A DNA stretch of 64,000 nt. It comes from Acidimicrobiaceae bacterium (GTDB taxonomy: Bacteria; Actinomycetota; Acidimicrobiia; Acidimicrobiales; RAAP-2). Position 1 is the stretch's first letter. The number at the start of each line of letters is the position of its first letter. Position numbers and translations under genes: made by a program. Under the pieces are notes generated by a model. That model saw only the letters and a list, made by a program, of their open reading frames with translations, was not told the DNA's origin and made no database searches. Shown here piece after piece: positions 1-8,592 of the stretch. Where the stretch lies: the NCBI GenBank assembly GCA_003161255.1, contig PMOQ01000019.1, positions 62,001 through 126,000 on the forward strand. Direction: 5' to 3'.

Positions 1-239
1 CCATCGTGCTGCTTGAGGTCGATGGCCACGACGTGTCGACCGCGGGCCAGCAGATCGATCCGTCGGTGTCCGCTCAGATTCCGCTCCGTCGCCGACTCAT
101 CGTCCCCGGTTGCGATGTCTTCAAGCCGGGCGACCCGGAGGACCTCGGCGCCCAGATCGGCCAGGACCATGGCGCCGAACGGGCCCGGCCCCCGACCCTG
201 CAGTTCGACCACACGAATTCCGCGCAACGGACCCGCCAC
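1..239 (-). CDS. CaiB/BaiF CoA-transferase family protein, racemase-like (partial, 3' end outside window)
   Basis: Only the first 79 or so residues are present; the rest lies beyond the window edge. The visible part is the N-terminal Rossmann-like CoA-binding segment of type III CoA-transferases, beginning with GIRVVEL, then GRGPGPFGAM and ADLGAEVLRV. The GPGPF element is typical of the alpha-methylacyl-CoA racemase branch, so either racemisation of 2-methylacyl-CoA or CoA transfer is possible. The GTG start is chosen because GGAGG stands about 7 bases upstream. It follows the acyl-CoA dehydrogenase on the same strand after 84 bases, so both probably share a transcript for acyl-CoA breakdown. 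The catalytic Asp region is not visible. Confidence 0.85.
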   Translation of the reverse strand, partial: MAGPLRGIRVVELQGRGPGPFGAMVLADLGAEVLRVARLEDIATGDDESATERNLSGHRRIDLLARGRHVVAIDLKQHD

Positions 240-323
240 GCCCCGCCTCCAGTCCCCGAGCGCGCTCAGAAAGACGCCCTGGCCAGCAACCTGACCAAGC
301 CGAACGCGCGTGCTTCGGGTCGA

Positions 324-1469
324 TCAGACGATCGCCCGTCCGATGATCTCGCGCATGATCTCGTTCGTGCCTCCATAGATCCGCGTGATCCGGGCATCGA
401 CGTAGGCCCGGCTGATCGGAAATTCAGCGATGTACCCGTAGCCGCCATGGAGCTGCACTCCCAGGTCGACCGCTCTTCCCTGGAGCTCGGTGCACCAGTA
501 CTTCGCCATGGCAGCCTCCTCGACCGTGAGCTCGCCGTCGTTCAGCGCGATCGTGCATCGGTCGACGAACGTCTGCGCGATCTCGACCTCGGTGGCGAGT
601 TCGGCCAGACGAAAGCGCGTGTTCTGAAACGCCGATATCTGCTGTCCGAAGGCCCGGCGTTCCTTGCAGTAGCTGACCGTCATGTCGAGCGCGGCGCGAG
701 CAGCGGCGAATCCGGCCGCGGCCATAGCGAGACGCTCCTGGGCCAGGTTCTTCACCAGGTAGCGGTATCCCTCGCCTTCCTTTCCGAGACGGTTGGCCAC
801 GGGCACCCGCACGTCGGTGAAGAACAGCTCCGCCGTGTCCTGGGCGTGCATCCCGATCTTGGCCAGGTTGCGGCCCCGCTCGAAGCCCTCCATGCCTCGT
901 TCCACGACCAGCAGGGAGATCCCCCGATGCCGCTCGGTCGGATTCGTCTTCACGGCGACGATGACCAGATCGGCGTTGACGCCGTTCGTGATGAGCGTCT
1001 TCGAGCCGTTGACGACGTAGCTGTCCCCGTCGCGCAGCGCTGTCGTGCTGACGCCGGCCAGGTCGGACCCGGCGCCCGGTTCGGTCATGGCGATGGCGGT
1101 CACCAGTTCTCCCGATGCCACACCCGGTAGCCACCGAGCTTTTTGCTCCTCGTCTGTGAGGTCGAGCAGGTAGGGCAGGCAGATGTCGGTGTGCAGGGTG
1201 ATGCCCAGTCCCGGTCCGGCGACGACGGCCGCCTGGACCTCCTCGTTGAGGATCAGGTTGTAGCGGAAGTCCCGCACCCCCCCGCCGCCGTACTCGGTCG
1301 GGATGGCGAAGCCCAGGAAGCCCGCCCCGCCGGCCTCGGTGAACACGGCCCGGTCCATGACCCCGCATCGGTCCCAGGCCGCCCGGTGGGGGACCACGTG
1401 CTTGGCGAGGAACCGCCGGAAGGACTCCCGAAAGAGCTCGTGCTCCTCCGCGAACAACGTCCGGCGCAT
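324..1469 (-). CDS. Acyl-CoA dehydrogenase, long-chain-like
   Basis: FAD-dependent alpha,beta-dehydrogenation of an acyl-CoA thioester; 381 residues, the usual family length. Visible landmarks are the substrate/FAD loop AMTEPGAGSDLAG, the helix with CKERRAFGQ, the HGGYGYIAEFPISR segment and the C-terminal IYGGTNEIM. The Gly in IYGGT, where medium-chain enzymes carry the catalytic Glu, is the pattern of long-chain and isovaleryl-type enzymes whose base sits elsewhere. An in-frame ATG lies 16 codons upstream, but MRRTLFAEEHELF matches the family N-terminus, so that start is used. It is transcribed divergently from the luciferase-like gene and probably together with the CoA-transferase downstream. 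The substrate is unknown. Confidence 0.9.
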   Translation of the reverse strand: MRRTLFAEEHELFRESFRRFLAKHVVPHRAAWDRCGVMDRAVFTEAGGAGFLGFAIPTEYGGGGVRDFRYNLILNEEVQAAVVAGPGLGITLHTDICLPYLLDLTDEEQKARWLPGVASGELVTAIAMTEPGAGSDLAGVSTTALRDGDSYVVNGSKTLITNGVNADLVIVAVKTNPTERHRGISLLVVERGMEGFERGRNLAKIGMHAQDTAELFFTDVRVPVANRLGKEGEGYRYLVKNLAQERLAMAAAGFAAARAALDMTVSYCKERRAFGQQISAFQNTRFRLAELATEVEIAQTFVDRCTIALNDGELTVEEAAMAKYWCTELQGRAVDLGVQLHGGYGYIAEFPISRAYVDARITRIYGGTNEIMREIIGRAIV

Positions 1470-1502
1470 CTCAAAACCATATCTTCGAAGAGATGCCAGA
1501 AT

Positions 1503-1514
1503 GTGAGCGTTCAC
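1503..1514. promoter_or_regulatory. Candidate operator, GTGA-N4-TCAC
   Basis: GTGAGCGTTCAC lies between two divergent genes. With its left flank (GAATGTGAGCG) it is nearly identical to the site in front of the second P450 at 47413: 15 of 16 bases over GAATGTGAGCGNTCAC. The same GTGA-N4-TCAC pattern precedes the first P450 at 6491. A protein-binding role is inferred from recurrence only. Confidence 0.4.
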
Positions 1515-1576
1515 CATCTCCGCGCCCAGGACCTCAGATTGTCCTGCCCAAATCGGCGGTCTCGAGGAGACACACG

Positions 1577-2536
1577 TTGGCAGCTGACGATCGCATCGTC
1601 CTCGGCGCAGCAGCGCTTCCGGAACCCGACCGTGCCTGGTTAGCCGCGGTCGAGCGCCTCTCGATCGAATCGGTGTGGCAGGGCGGTCACCTGCTTCCGC
1701 CGGGACCGAGTGGCGAGGCCATCACTCGACTCGCCCTCATGACCGCCTGGACACAACGAGCCCGGGTCGGCACCGCGATCTTGTTGCTCCCCTTGTACCA
1801 CCCGGTGGTGATAGCCAAGCAGTTGCTCGATCTCGATGCCCGCTCCGGGGGGAGGGTCTCGGTGGGGGTCGGTGTCGGGGGCGAGTTTCGTCAGGAATTC
1901 GACGCCGTCGGGGTTCCGTTGGCCGAGCGAGGTGCGCGGACCGACGAGAGCATCGAGGTCCTTCGACAGTTGTGGAAGGGCGAGCCCGTGAGCCATCAGG
2001 GCAGGTTCTTCCACTTCGAGGACGTCCAAATGCGGGCCGTGGTGCCCCCGGGCGAGACGGTGTCACCGGTCCAGCCCGGTGGTCCACCCGTCCTCGTGTC
2101 CGGCCGCAAGGAACCGGCGATGCGTCGGGCGGCACGGCTGGGCGACGGTTGGATGCCCTATCTCATGTCGCCGACTGCCTATGAGCGCTCGGTGCAGACG
2201 ATTCGGCAGGAGGCCCAACGCGTCGGACGCAACCTCGACGGGTTCGAGTGGATGATCTACCTGTACACGTCGATCCGCCGCGACGGTGATCGAGCCCGCG
2301 ACGAGGTGGCGTCGTTCCTCGGTGGCGCCTACGGCGATCGACCCGGCGCCATGCTCGACAGGATCGCGCCATCGGGAACCCCCGAAGAGATGGTCGATCA
2401 CCTCCAGGCCTATGTCGACGCCGGTGTTCGCCACGTCATCATCTCGCCGGCGACGCCAGCCGACACCTTGGAGGTGATCACCCTCGCCGCCGAAGAGGTG
2501 CTACCGCGACTGACCCTCCCCAACCATGATGGCTGA
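1577..2536 (+). CDS. LLM-class (luciferase-like) flavin/F420-dependent oxidoreductase
   Basis: A TIM-barrel luciferase-like oxidoreductase using reduced flavin or F420; 319 residues from the TTG start. TTG is preferred because GAGGAGA sits 6-7 bases before it; a longer in-frame ATG at 1493 would add a low-complexity leader and reach into the divergent promoter region. Recognisable parts are the strand TAILLLPLYHPVVIAK, LDARSGGRVSVGVGVG, and the ELRQLWKGEPVSH-like segment (here EVLRQLWKGEPV). The C-terminal GTPEEMVDHLQAYVDAG is typical of the subgroup. Its stop overlaps the start of the double CoA-transferase by 11 bases, which suggests translational coupling. The oxidised substrate cannot be read from sequence. 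Confidence 0.88.
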   Translation: MAADDRIVLGAAALPEPDRAWLAAVERLSIESVWQGGHLLPPGPSGEAITRLALMTAWTQRARVGTAILLLPLYHPVVIAKQLLDLDARSGGRVSVGVGVGGEFRQEFDAVGVPLAERGARTDESIEVLRQLWKGEPVSHQGRFFHFEDVQMRAVVPPGETVSPVQPGGPPVLVSGRKEPAMRRAARLGDGWMPYLMSPTAYERSVQTIRQEAQRVGRNLDGFEWMIYLYTSIRRDGDRARDEVASFLGGAYGDRPGAMLDRIAPSGTPEEMVDHLQAYVDAGVRHVIISPATPADTLEVITLAAEEVLPRLTLPNHDG

Positions 2537-4865
2537 CGCGCCGGAGACCGCCCCGACCGGGCTGCCCTTGGCCGGGCTCTCGATCGTCGAGGTGGCCGTC
2601 GGATGCAGCACCCTTGGGTTGGGCATGGCCGGCGGGGTGCCGGGGATGATCCTGGCCGATCTCGGCGCGACGGTCGTCCGTGTCGTGGGGGGCCCCGAGC
2701 CGGCGATAGACCAAGGGCTCGCGTGGAGCCGGGCGTGGCACCGCGACAAGCGCGTCGTCGAGGCCGGTGACGCTTCGGCGATTCGGGGTTGGCTCTCCGA
2801 CGCCGATGTCGCGCTCGTATACGGGAGCGAGGCGCTCGTCGAGGGCCGGGGGCTCGGCTACACCGACATCGCGGTGCTCAACCCCTCCTTGGTCTACGCA
2901 CGGTGCAGGCCGAGCCGGATATCTACCGGCACCATCGAAGACTTCGGCCTCCTCGTGGAGGCGAGGGCCGGTTTCTGCACGCAGCTGGCGGGTCACCGCC
3001 CGGGCCCCATCTTCGTGGACGTCCGGGCGTCGGGCGGCGGGGCGGCGCTCCTCATCAGCACCTCGGTGCTGGCGCTGTTGCGCCGCCGGGCCCGGGGCGG
3101 GGGAGGGGGATGGGCGGAGACGTCCCTCTACGACGGGTTGCTCTCCACCCTCGGTTGCATGATCGGGCGCTCCGAGCGCGCACCGGTGGAGGTCGAGAGC
3201 TACTGGGAAAAGGGCTCCACCTTCCCGAATTTCCTCTACCGGTGCGCCGACGGCGAGCTCATCCAGGTGTGGTTCGGCGGGAAGGGTATGTACCCCAAGC
3301 TCATCGAGGTCCTGGGCGATGAGCCGAGCGTGGAGGGGTACTACCGAGACCAGGCGACCGGAGCCCTTGCCACGCGGGCGGCGCGGTGGCGTGCGGTGTT
3401 CGTTCGCCAGGCCCGGGACCTCTGGATCGACCAGCTGCGAGCGGTGGGAATTGCGTGCGAGCCCGTTCTCGGCCCCGGAGAGGCGCTCGCCGATCCCGAC
3501 TTGGCCGAGGCGGGGTTCGCGATCTCGCGCGAGGCGGCCTCTCACCGCGACGTCCTCGTGGCCACCGCCATCTCGGTCCTCCCGTCGACTGAGGCGCCTG
3601 GCGATGCCGGCACCGAGCCGCGTGCATCGACAGTCGGAACCGGCGGCGGTCTGCTGGACGGCGTTCGAGTGGTCGACTTCTCGGCGTTCGTGGCCGGCCC
3701 CCTGGCCGCCCAGGTGCTCGCTGATCTCGGAGCGGACGTCGTGAAGGTCGAACCGCTTGAGGGGGAGGCGATGCGGGCGGCCGCCTATGCCGTGGCGGCG
3801 GCACAACGCGGCAAGCGCAGCCTCGCCCTCGACATCACGGTACCCGCGGCCCGCGAGGTCGTGGAGCGCCTGATCCGGTGGGCCGACGTCGTGCTGCACA
3901 ACTTCCGGGTCGGGGTGGCCGAGCGTCTCGGCATCGGCGCGGCGGAGGTGGGAAGACTCAACCCGAGGGCCGTGTACTGCCACGCCAGTGCCTTCGGGGC
4001 GTCCGGTTCGCGCGCCGCCCTCCCGGGGAACGACGCCCTGATGCAGGCGTTGACCGGGTTCGAGCGGGCCGTCGGGGGCCCGGGAAACGATCCGATCGCG
4101 GCCACCTGGATCCCGATCGACATGTGCGGTGGCTGGGTGGCCGCGCTCGGGGTGCTCGCCGGGTTGTACCGAGCGGCCGCGACCGGTCGCGGGTACGAGG
4201 TGGCGACCAGCTTGCTCGGCGCCGGCATGCTGCTCCAGAGCGGCGTGTACCTGAGGGACGGCCGTTGCGTTCGCCAACCGGAGCTCGACGCCGACCAGAC
4301 CGGCTACGGACCCGGCTACCGCATCTACCGCTCGGGTGACGGCGACTGGTTTGCGATGGTGCTTCCCGATCAGGAGTGCTGGCGGCGCCTGCGGTCGGTT
4401 CCACAGCTCGCGTCACTGCCGGAGCGCTACGCCCCGCTGCGGGGCGGGCCACACGACGCCTTGGCCAAGGAGGCCGAGTCGGTGCTCGAGCACGCGTTCT
4501 CTTCGGCGCCGGCCATCGAGTGGGTCGCGATGCTGCGGGGGCTCGGTATTCCGGTCGAACCGGTCGAGTCGGTGGACCGGGACCGCTTCCGGCGGGGGAT
4601 CCTCGACGACCCGGTGAACCGGCAGCTCGGACGCGTGGTGACCTACTCGACGGCCGAGTGGGGTCGCTTCGAACAGATCGGTCCGCTGCTGCGGTGCGGC
4701 CCGTCAGCCGGCGGCGGGCCACCCCTGATGCTTCCGGGGGTCGGCGAGCACACCGGGTCCGTCCTCGCCGAACTCGGCTTCTCTGGCGACGACATCCAGT
4801 CTTTGCTGGCCGCCAAGGCGGTTCGCCAGCAGGTGGATAGCAGGTCGAGGGACTGCCAGGAGTGA
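2526..4865 (+). CDS. Tandem (two-domain) CaiB/BaiF CoA-transferase fusion
   Basis: Two complete type III CoA-transferase modules in one 779-residue chain, about twice the usual 380-410. Module 1 runs from about residue 14 (GLSIVEVAVG) to 360 and module 2 from about 375 (GVRVVDFSAFVAGPLAAQ) to 765. Family members normally form interlocked dimers, so a fusion could give a fixed heterodimer-like pair of active sites. The aspartate at the CoA-accepting position can be matched in both halves: Asp165 in FVDVRASG and Asp532 in WIPIDMCGG. Module 1 is more divergent and lacks a normal GPxxA loop (it reads VGCSTLGLGMAGG). It overlaps the preceding oxidoreductase gene by 11 bases and converges on the ferredoxin gene 4 bases away. 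Confidence 0.9.
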   Translation: MMADAPETAPTGLPLAGLSIVEVAVGCSTLGLGMAGGVPGMILADLGATVVRVVGGPEPAIDQGLAWSRAWHRDKRVVEAGDASAIRGWLSDADVALVYGSEALVEGRGLGYTDIAVLNPSLVYARCRPSRISTGTIEDFGLLVEARAGFCTQLAGHRPGPIFVDVRASGGGAALLISTSVLALLRRRARGGGGGWAETSLYDGLLSTLGCMIGRSERAPVEVESYWEKGSTFPNFLYRCADGELIQVWFGGKGMYPKLIEVLGDEPSVEGYYRDQATGALATRAARWRAVFVRQARDLWIDQLRAVGIACEPVLGPGEALADPDLAEAGFAISREAASHRDVLVATAISVLPSTEAPGDAGTEPRASTVGTGGGLLDGVRVVDFSAFVAGPLAAQVLADLGADVVKVEPLEGEAMRAAAYAVAAAQRGKRSLALDITVPAAREVVERLIRWADVVLHNFRVGVAERLGIGAAEVGRLNPRAVYCHASAFGASGSRAALPGNDALMQALTGFERAVGGPGNDPIAATWIPIDMCGGWVAALGVLAGLYRAAATGRGYEVATSLLGAGMLLQSGVYLRDGRCVRQPELDADQTGYGPGYRIYRSGDGDWFAMVLPDQECWRRLRSVPQLASLPERYAPLRGGPHDALAKEAESVLEHAFSSAPAIEWVAMLRGLGIPVEPVESVDRDRFRRGILDDPVNRQLGRVVTYSTAEWGRFEQIGPLLRCGPSAGGGPPLMLPGVGEHTGSVLAELGFSGDDIQSLLAAKAVRQQVDSRSRDCQE

Positions 4866-4869
4866 GCGG

Positions 4870-5058
4870 TCAGGTCAGCGTGATCGCTCGCTCCGGGCAG
4901 TTGTTGACCGCCTCGCGCACCTTGGCTTCCAGTTTGACCGGGACCTCGGGGGTGGCGACGTTGGAATGGCCTTCGTCGTCGAGGACGAAGACGTCGGGGC
5001 AGATCTGCCAGCAGCGGGCGTGACCCTGGCAGATCTCGGCGTCCACGGCGACCTTCAT
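4870..5058 (-). CDS. Small [3Fe-4S]/[4Fe-4S] ferredoxin, P450-type
   Basis: A 62-residue ferredoxin, the size and pattern of those that feed electrons to actinobacterial P450s. Ligands visible are Cys10, Cys16, Cys20 with Pro21, and Cys54 with Pro55. The residue in the second motif position is His13 (CxxHxxC), where ordinary 4Fe-4S proteins have Cys, which points to a 3Fe-4S cluster or an unusual ligand. Like other such ferredoxins it has acidic stretches and no tag or membrane segment. It is divergent from the Rieske oxygenase and lies about 1.5 kb from the P450 at 6.6 kb, either of which could be its partner; the ferredoxin reductase is not in the window. Confidence 0.92.
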   Translation of the reverse strand: MKVAVDAEICQGHARCWQICPDVFVLDDEGHSNVATPEVPVKLEAKVREAVNNCPERAITLT

Positions 5059-5184
5059 GGCTCTCGACGCTCGGAGCGGGGCCCGGGGCCGGGTGTTTGC
5101 GCTGGTCGGTTCGGGTTCAGTCGTCGCATCTCGGGTGCCGTCCCCCCCACCGCTCCAGGCTCGTGCAGCAGGGTATCCTGAGAG

Positions 5185-5198
5185 TGAGCATACGCTCA
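5185..5198. promoter_or_regulatory. Candidate operator, TGAGC-N4-GCTCA, at the Rieske oxygenase promoter
   Basis: TGAGCATACGCTCA is an inverted repeat with 5-base arms. With its flanks (AG before, GT after; 5183-5200) it matches the site upstream of the ABC transporter at 47620-47637 in 16 of 18 bases. A TATCCT hexamer at 5174-5179 could be the -10 element, which would place the palindrome at the transcription start, as for a repressor. Protein binding is inference. Confidence 0.5.
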
Positions 5199-5228
5199 GT
5201 ACACCATCGCACCGACGAAGGGGGTCCG

Positions 5229-6401
5229 ATGGACCGAGAAGCGCTCGAGCACAGCCTCGTTCGTCGCCTGCTCGACCACATCGAGAACCACACGACCGAC
5301 ATGGCCGATGCGGTGTACGAAGTTCCCGCCGCGGCCTACACCTCGCCGGCTCACCTCGAACGAGAGGTCGAGGTGCTCTTCAACGGTTCCCCGCTCGTGC
5401 TGTGCCTCTCCGGATCGCTGCCGCGGCCCGGGACGTACACGACCGTCGACCTGTGCGGCACGCCCGTGCTGGTGACCCGGGACTCCGAGGGCCGGGCGCA
5501 CGCCATGGTGAACATGTGCCGGCACCGAGGGGTCCGGGTGGCGGACGGCAGCGGGGAGACCCGCCGGCTCACCTGTCCCTTCCACGCGTGGTCCTATGAC
5601 ATCGAGGGCCGGCTCGTCGGCGTCCCGGTGGCCGCCGGCTTCGAGGGGATGCGCCGAGAGGACAAGGGCCTCGTGCAGTTGGAGGTCGCCGAGAAGTACG
5701 GCCTGATCGTGGGCCGGTTGCGGCCGGGGCCGCCGATCGACATGGACGAGTACCTGGGCCCCGGACTGACAGAAGAGTTGGCGGCGCTCGACTTCGGCGA
5801 CTGGGAGATCTGCGCGGAACCGCACATCCACCACGTGGGCGCCAACTGGAAGGTGACGCTCGACACCTTCCGGGAGAACTATCACTTCGACCACCTCCAC
5901 AGAACGACGCTTCGGGAGTATGCCTACGGTGGTGTGCTCACCTTCGACGTGTTCGGACGGCACCTGCGGAACTGCTCTGCGATCCGGACGATCGACGCGA
6001 TCCGTGACGTGCCCGAGGAGGAGTGGGCGGACGTCATGCCGTACTTCAGCTACCAGTACCAGTTGTTCCCCAACACGAGTCTCACCCTCGACGTGCGCCA
6101 CATCGAGCTCTGGCAGATTCTGCCGATCGACGAGCGCACCTCCGAGGTCGTCCACACGGCCTACCTGCGGCCGGGTATCTCCGACGAGGAGCGAGCCAAG
6201 GCCCTCGACATGGCTCCGTGGATCTGCGAGACGGTGGTCGACGGGGAGGACTTCTGGGTCGCCGGTCGGACGGAGCCCGGGATCCGCACCGGTCTGCTCG
6301 ACACGGTGGTGTTCGGAAGAAACGAGCCGGCGCCCCAGCACCTGCACCGCGGGTTCCTCTCGGCGCTGGCGGCCGCCGGAAACGGAAGCGGCGGCCGATA
6401 G
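5229..6401 (+). CDS. Rieske non-heme iron oxygenase, alpha subunit
   Basis: Terminal oxygenase of a Rieske system: an electron carrier reduces the 2Fe-2S cluster, and a mononuclear iron site then oxidises the substrate with O2. 390 residues. The Rieske ligands are Cys97-x-His99 and Cys116-x2-His119. The mononuclear site is in the NWKVTLDTFRENYHFDHLH segment with His219 and His224; the bridging acid position is Glu216 rather than the Asp of naphthalene dioxygenase-type enzymes. The ATG start is supported by GAAGGGGG just upstream and by a candidate operator before it. No beta subunit, reductase or 2Fe-2S ferredoxin gene is adjacent, so it may be an alpha-only enzyme sharing carriers. The substrate is unknown. 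Confidence 0.92.
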   Translation: MDREALEHSLVRRLLDHIENHTTDMADAVYEVPAAAYTSPAHLEREVEVLFNGSPLVLCLSGSLPRPGTYTTVDLCGTPVLVTRDSEGRAHAMVNMCRHRGVRVADGSGETRRLTCPFHAWSYDIEGRLVGVPVAAGFEGMRREDKGLVQLEVAEKYGLIVGRLRPGPPIDMDEYLGPGLTEELAALDFGDWEICAEPHIHHVGANWKVTLDTFRENYHFDHLHRTTLREYAYGGVLTFDVFGRHLRNCSAIRTIDAIRDVPEEEWADVMPYFSYQYQLFPNTSLTLDVRHIELWQILPIDERTSEVVHTAYLRPGISDEERAKALDMAPWICETVVDGEDFWVAGRTEPGIRTGLLDTVVFGRNEPAPQHLHRGFLSALAAAGNGSGGR

Positions 6402-6490
6402 CCGCCGTCGGGGTAGCGACCCGCCACGGTCGGCAAGGACGGGCTGTGAGCGGGGATTCCCCGCGCCACCTGCGGTTTCGGCCCAAGAGA

Positions 6491-6502
6491 GTGACTATTC
6501 AC
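6491..6502. promoter_or_regulatory. Candidate operator GTGA-N4-TCAC with -10 element, P450 promoter
   Basis: GTGACTATTCAC is followed after 5 bases by TACTCT (6508-6513), a TANNNT-type -10 hexamer. The paralogous P450 at 47.4 kb has the same arrangement: GTGA-N4-TCAC, 6 bases, then TAAACT. In both cases the coding start is about 40-50 bases further on. This looks like a conserved, regulated promoter. Confidence 0.45.
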
Positions 6503-6560
6503 CCTGCTACTCTGCGGACCGTGGCAATCCGCATGACCGCGTGTTCATGAGGACAACGTG

Positions 6561-7787
6561 ATGGAGACCTCATCGACGTCGGGCCCGATCACCGACGAGT
6601 GGTGCATCGAGCACTTCGACTACCTGGCGCCCGAATTTGCCCGGGAGCTCCACCCGACACTGGCCCGCATGCGCGCGCTGTGCCCGGTCGCGCACAGCGA
6701 CCAGCACCGCGGCTACTGGATCGCCACCAAGTACGAGGACGTCCTGCGGGTCGCCCAGGACTGGGAGACCTTCAGCTCGGAGCTCGGCGTCTCGGTCCCC
6801 GAGACCCAGATGACGGTGCAGGCAATTCCCGAGCACGTCGACCCGCCGCTGCACCGCGTGTACAAGCGACTGATCAACGCCTACTTCACCCCGGCCGCCG
6901 TCGCCCCCTACGAGCAGCCCACCCGTGCGCTCGTCACCCGTCTCATCGACGACTTCGTCGAGGCCGGGACGTGTGACTTTCTCACCGACTTCGCGCGCCC
7001 GTTCCCCGGCCTCGCGTTCTTCGACCTCGTGCTGAGCGCCCCGTCCGATCAGCTGGCGGAGCTGAATGACCTCGCGACCAAGGCGTCGATGCCGAACAAT
7101 CCCGACGCCAGGGAATGCTGGGCGGCGCTGCACAAGTGGATCCAGGACTTCGTCGACCTGCGCCGGAGCCAGCCGACGCGCGGCGACGTCGTCGACGCCA
7201 TCTTGCACGCCGAGATTGAGGGGCGCCCTGTCACCAACGCCGAGATCCTCGGCTTGATCCTGTTGCTGATCCTGGGCGGGCTCGAGACCACCGCGGGCGC
7301 CCTCGGGCATTTCATGATTCGTTTCTGTCAGGACCCGGAGATCCCGGCCCTGCTGCGGCGCCAACCCGAGCTGGTCCCGGCCGCCGTCGAGGAGCTTCTG
7401 CGGCTCGAGGGATCGTTCATCGCCATCGGTCGGACCGCGCGCCATGACGCCGAGATCGCCGGCCACCCGATTAAACGGGGTGACAAGGTGCTCATCTTCT
7501 GGGCCTCGGCCAATCGTGACGAGGCGGAGTTCCCCGCCGCCGCCGCCTTCGACCTCAACCGCGTCTCGAATCGGCACATCGCCTTCGGTGCGGGCCCGCA
7601 CCGGTGCGCCGGCTCGAATCTGGCCCGGCTGAACCTGCAGGTCGCCGTTCACGAGGTGGTGCAGCGGCTCACCGACCTCACGCTGACCGCACCGGTCGAG
7701 ACCCTTCCGTTCCACTCGGCGCTCAACCGGTCGCCGTTGAGCGTGCCCATCAGCTTCACGCCAGGCCCGCGGCTCGGCACCGCCTAG
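6561..7787 (+). CDS. Cytochrome P450
   Basis: Heme-thiolate monooxygenase, 408 residues, soluble bacterial class I type. The I-helix motif is LILGGLETTAGAL, the ExxR motif is in VEELLRLEG, and the heme loop is AFGAGPHRCAG with the axial Cys349. The ATG at 6561 follows GAGGA by about 7 bases; a GTG directly before it is equally in frame. It is strikingly similar to the P450 at 46113-47354: the two share TDEWC/TDDWC openings, LHRVYKRLINAYFTPAAVAP, LILGGLETTAGALG and the heme loop. Reducing equivalents could come from the small ferredoxin 1.5 kb away. Context with Rieske oxygenase, SDR and dehydrogenases suggests hydroxylation of a hydrophobic carbon skeleton. Confidence 0.95.
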   Translation: METSSTSGPITDEWCIEHFDYLAPEFARELHPTLARMRALCPVAHSDQHRGYWIATKYEDVLRVAQDWETFSSELGVSVPETQMTVQAIPEHVDPPLHRVYKRLINAYFTPAAVAPYEQPTRALVTRLIDDFVEAGTCDFLTDFARPFPGLAFFDLVLSAPSDQLAELNDLATKASMPNNPDARECWAALHKWIQDFVDLRRSQPTRGDVVDAILHAEIEGRPVTNAEILGLILLLILGGLETTAGALGHFMIRFCQDPEIPALLRRQPELVPAAVEELLRLEGSFIAIGRTARHDAEIAGHPIKRGDKVLIFWASANRDEAEFPAAAAFDLNRVSNRHIAFGAGPHRCAGSNLARLNLQVAVHEVVQRLTDLTLTAPVETLPFHSALNRSPLSVPISFTPGPRLGTA

Positions 7788-7813
7788 CCGCACCTCCTTG
7801 CGATCGGGCCCCG

Positions 7814-8590
7814 ATGCTTGCTGACCCCGACACGGGTCGCGACCTCTTCAGCATCGAGGGTCGCGTCGCTGTCGTCACCGGCGCGTCCTCGGGACTCGGG
7901 GAGGGCGTGGCCCGTGCCCTCGCCGCGGCGGGCGCCCGGGTGGCGGTGGTGGCCCGGCGCCACGAGCGGTTGGCGACGGTGGCCGAGGAGATCGGCGGCC
8001 ATCCGATCTCCTGTGACTTGCTGGACGTGGAGCACCTTGACCGGATCGTTCCCCAGGTGGTCGAGGCCCTCGGGCCGCCCGAGATCCTCGTGAACGCGGC
8101 GGGCGGCATGTTCACCCACGAGCGGGCCGAGACCGAGCCGCTCGACGCGATCTTGGACACGCTGAAGCTGCATGTGGTGACCCCCTTGCGGCTGTCCCAG
8201 GAGGTCTTCCCCCACATGGTGTCCGTGGGCCGCGGCGCGATCGTCAACATCTCCTCGATCAGCGGCCATGTGGGGATCCCGAGCATCCCGCAGGCCTCGT
8301 ATGCCGCCAGCAAGATGGGTCTGAGCGGCCTGGCGGCCGAGCTGGCCGTGCAGTGGGCGGCGATGTCGATCCGCGTGAACACGGTGGCGCCGGGATTCTT
8401 CCGGAGCGAGATCACCGAGGAGCTCTACGAGACCGACCGGGGGCGGGCCTGGCTGGAGCGGAACACGCCGCTGCCCTACCACGGTCGGGTGGAGGACTTC
8501 GTCGGGGCGGTGCTGTGGCTGGTCAGTGACGCCGGTCGCTACGTCACCGGCCAGACGATCATCGTCGACGGCGGGTGGACGGCTCGGTAG
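7814..8590 (+). CDS. SDR-family NAD(P)-dependent oxidoreductase
   Basis: Classical short-chain dehydrogenase, 258 residues. The nucleotide motif is T22-GASSGLG, the active-site pair is Tyr163 and Lys167 in YAASK, preceded by NISSISGHVG with the catalytic Ser. The C-terminal ends in TGQTIIVDGGW, the usual closing strand. It follows the P450 by 26 bases on the same strand and its stop is 2 bases before the likely GTG of the next dehydrogenase, so it belongs to the 6.5-13.1 kb unit. Oxidation of an alcohol made by the P450, or of a 3-hydroxyacyl-CoA, would fit the context. The ribosome site is weak. Confidence 0.92.
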   Translation: MLADPDTGRDLFSIEGRVAVVTGASSGLGEGVARALAAAGARVAVVARRHERLATVAEEIGGHPISCDLLDVEHLDRIVPQVVEALGPPEILVNAAGGMFTHERAETEPLDAILDTLKLHVVTPLRLSQEVFPHMVSVGRGAIVNISSISGHVGIPSIPQASYAASKMGLSGLAAELAVQWAAMSIRVNTVAPGFFRSEITEELYETDRGRAWLERNTPLPYHGRVEDFVGAVLWLVSDAGRYVTGQTIIVDGGWTAR

Positions 8591-8592
8591 CC

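Noticed and set aside
2478-4277. 599-codon open frame on the minus strand across the double CoA-transferase
   Set aside because: The opposite strand encodes a full CoA-transferase fusion with family motifs; the antisense product is rich in Arg, Pro and His without any recognisable motif.
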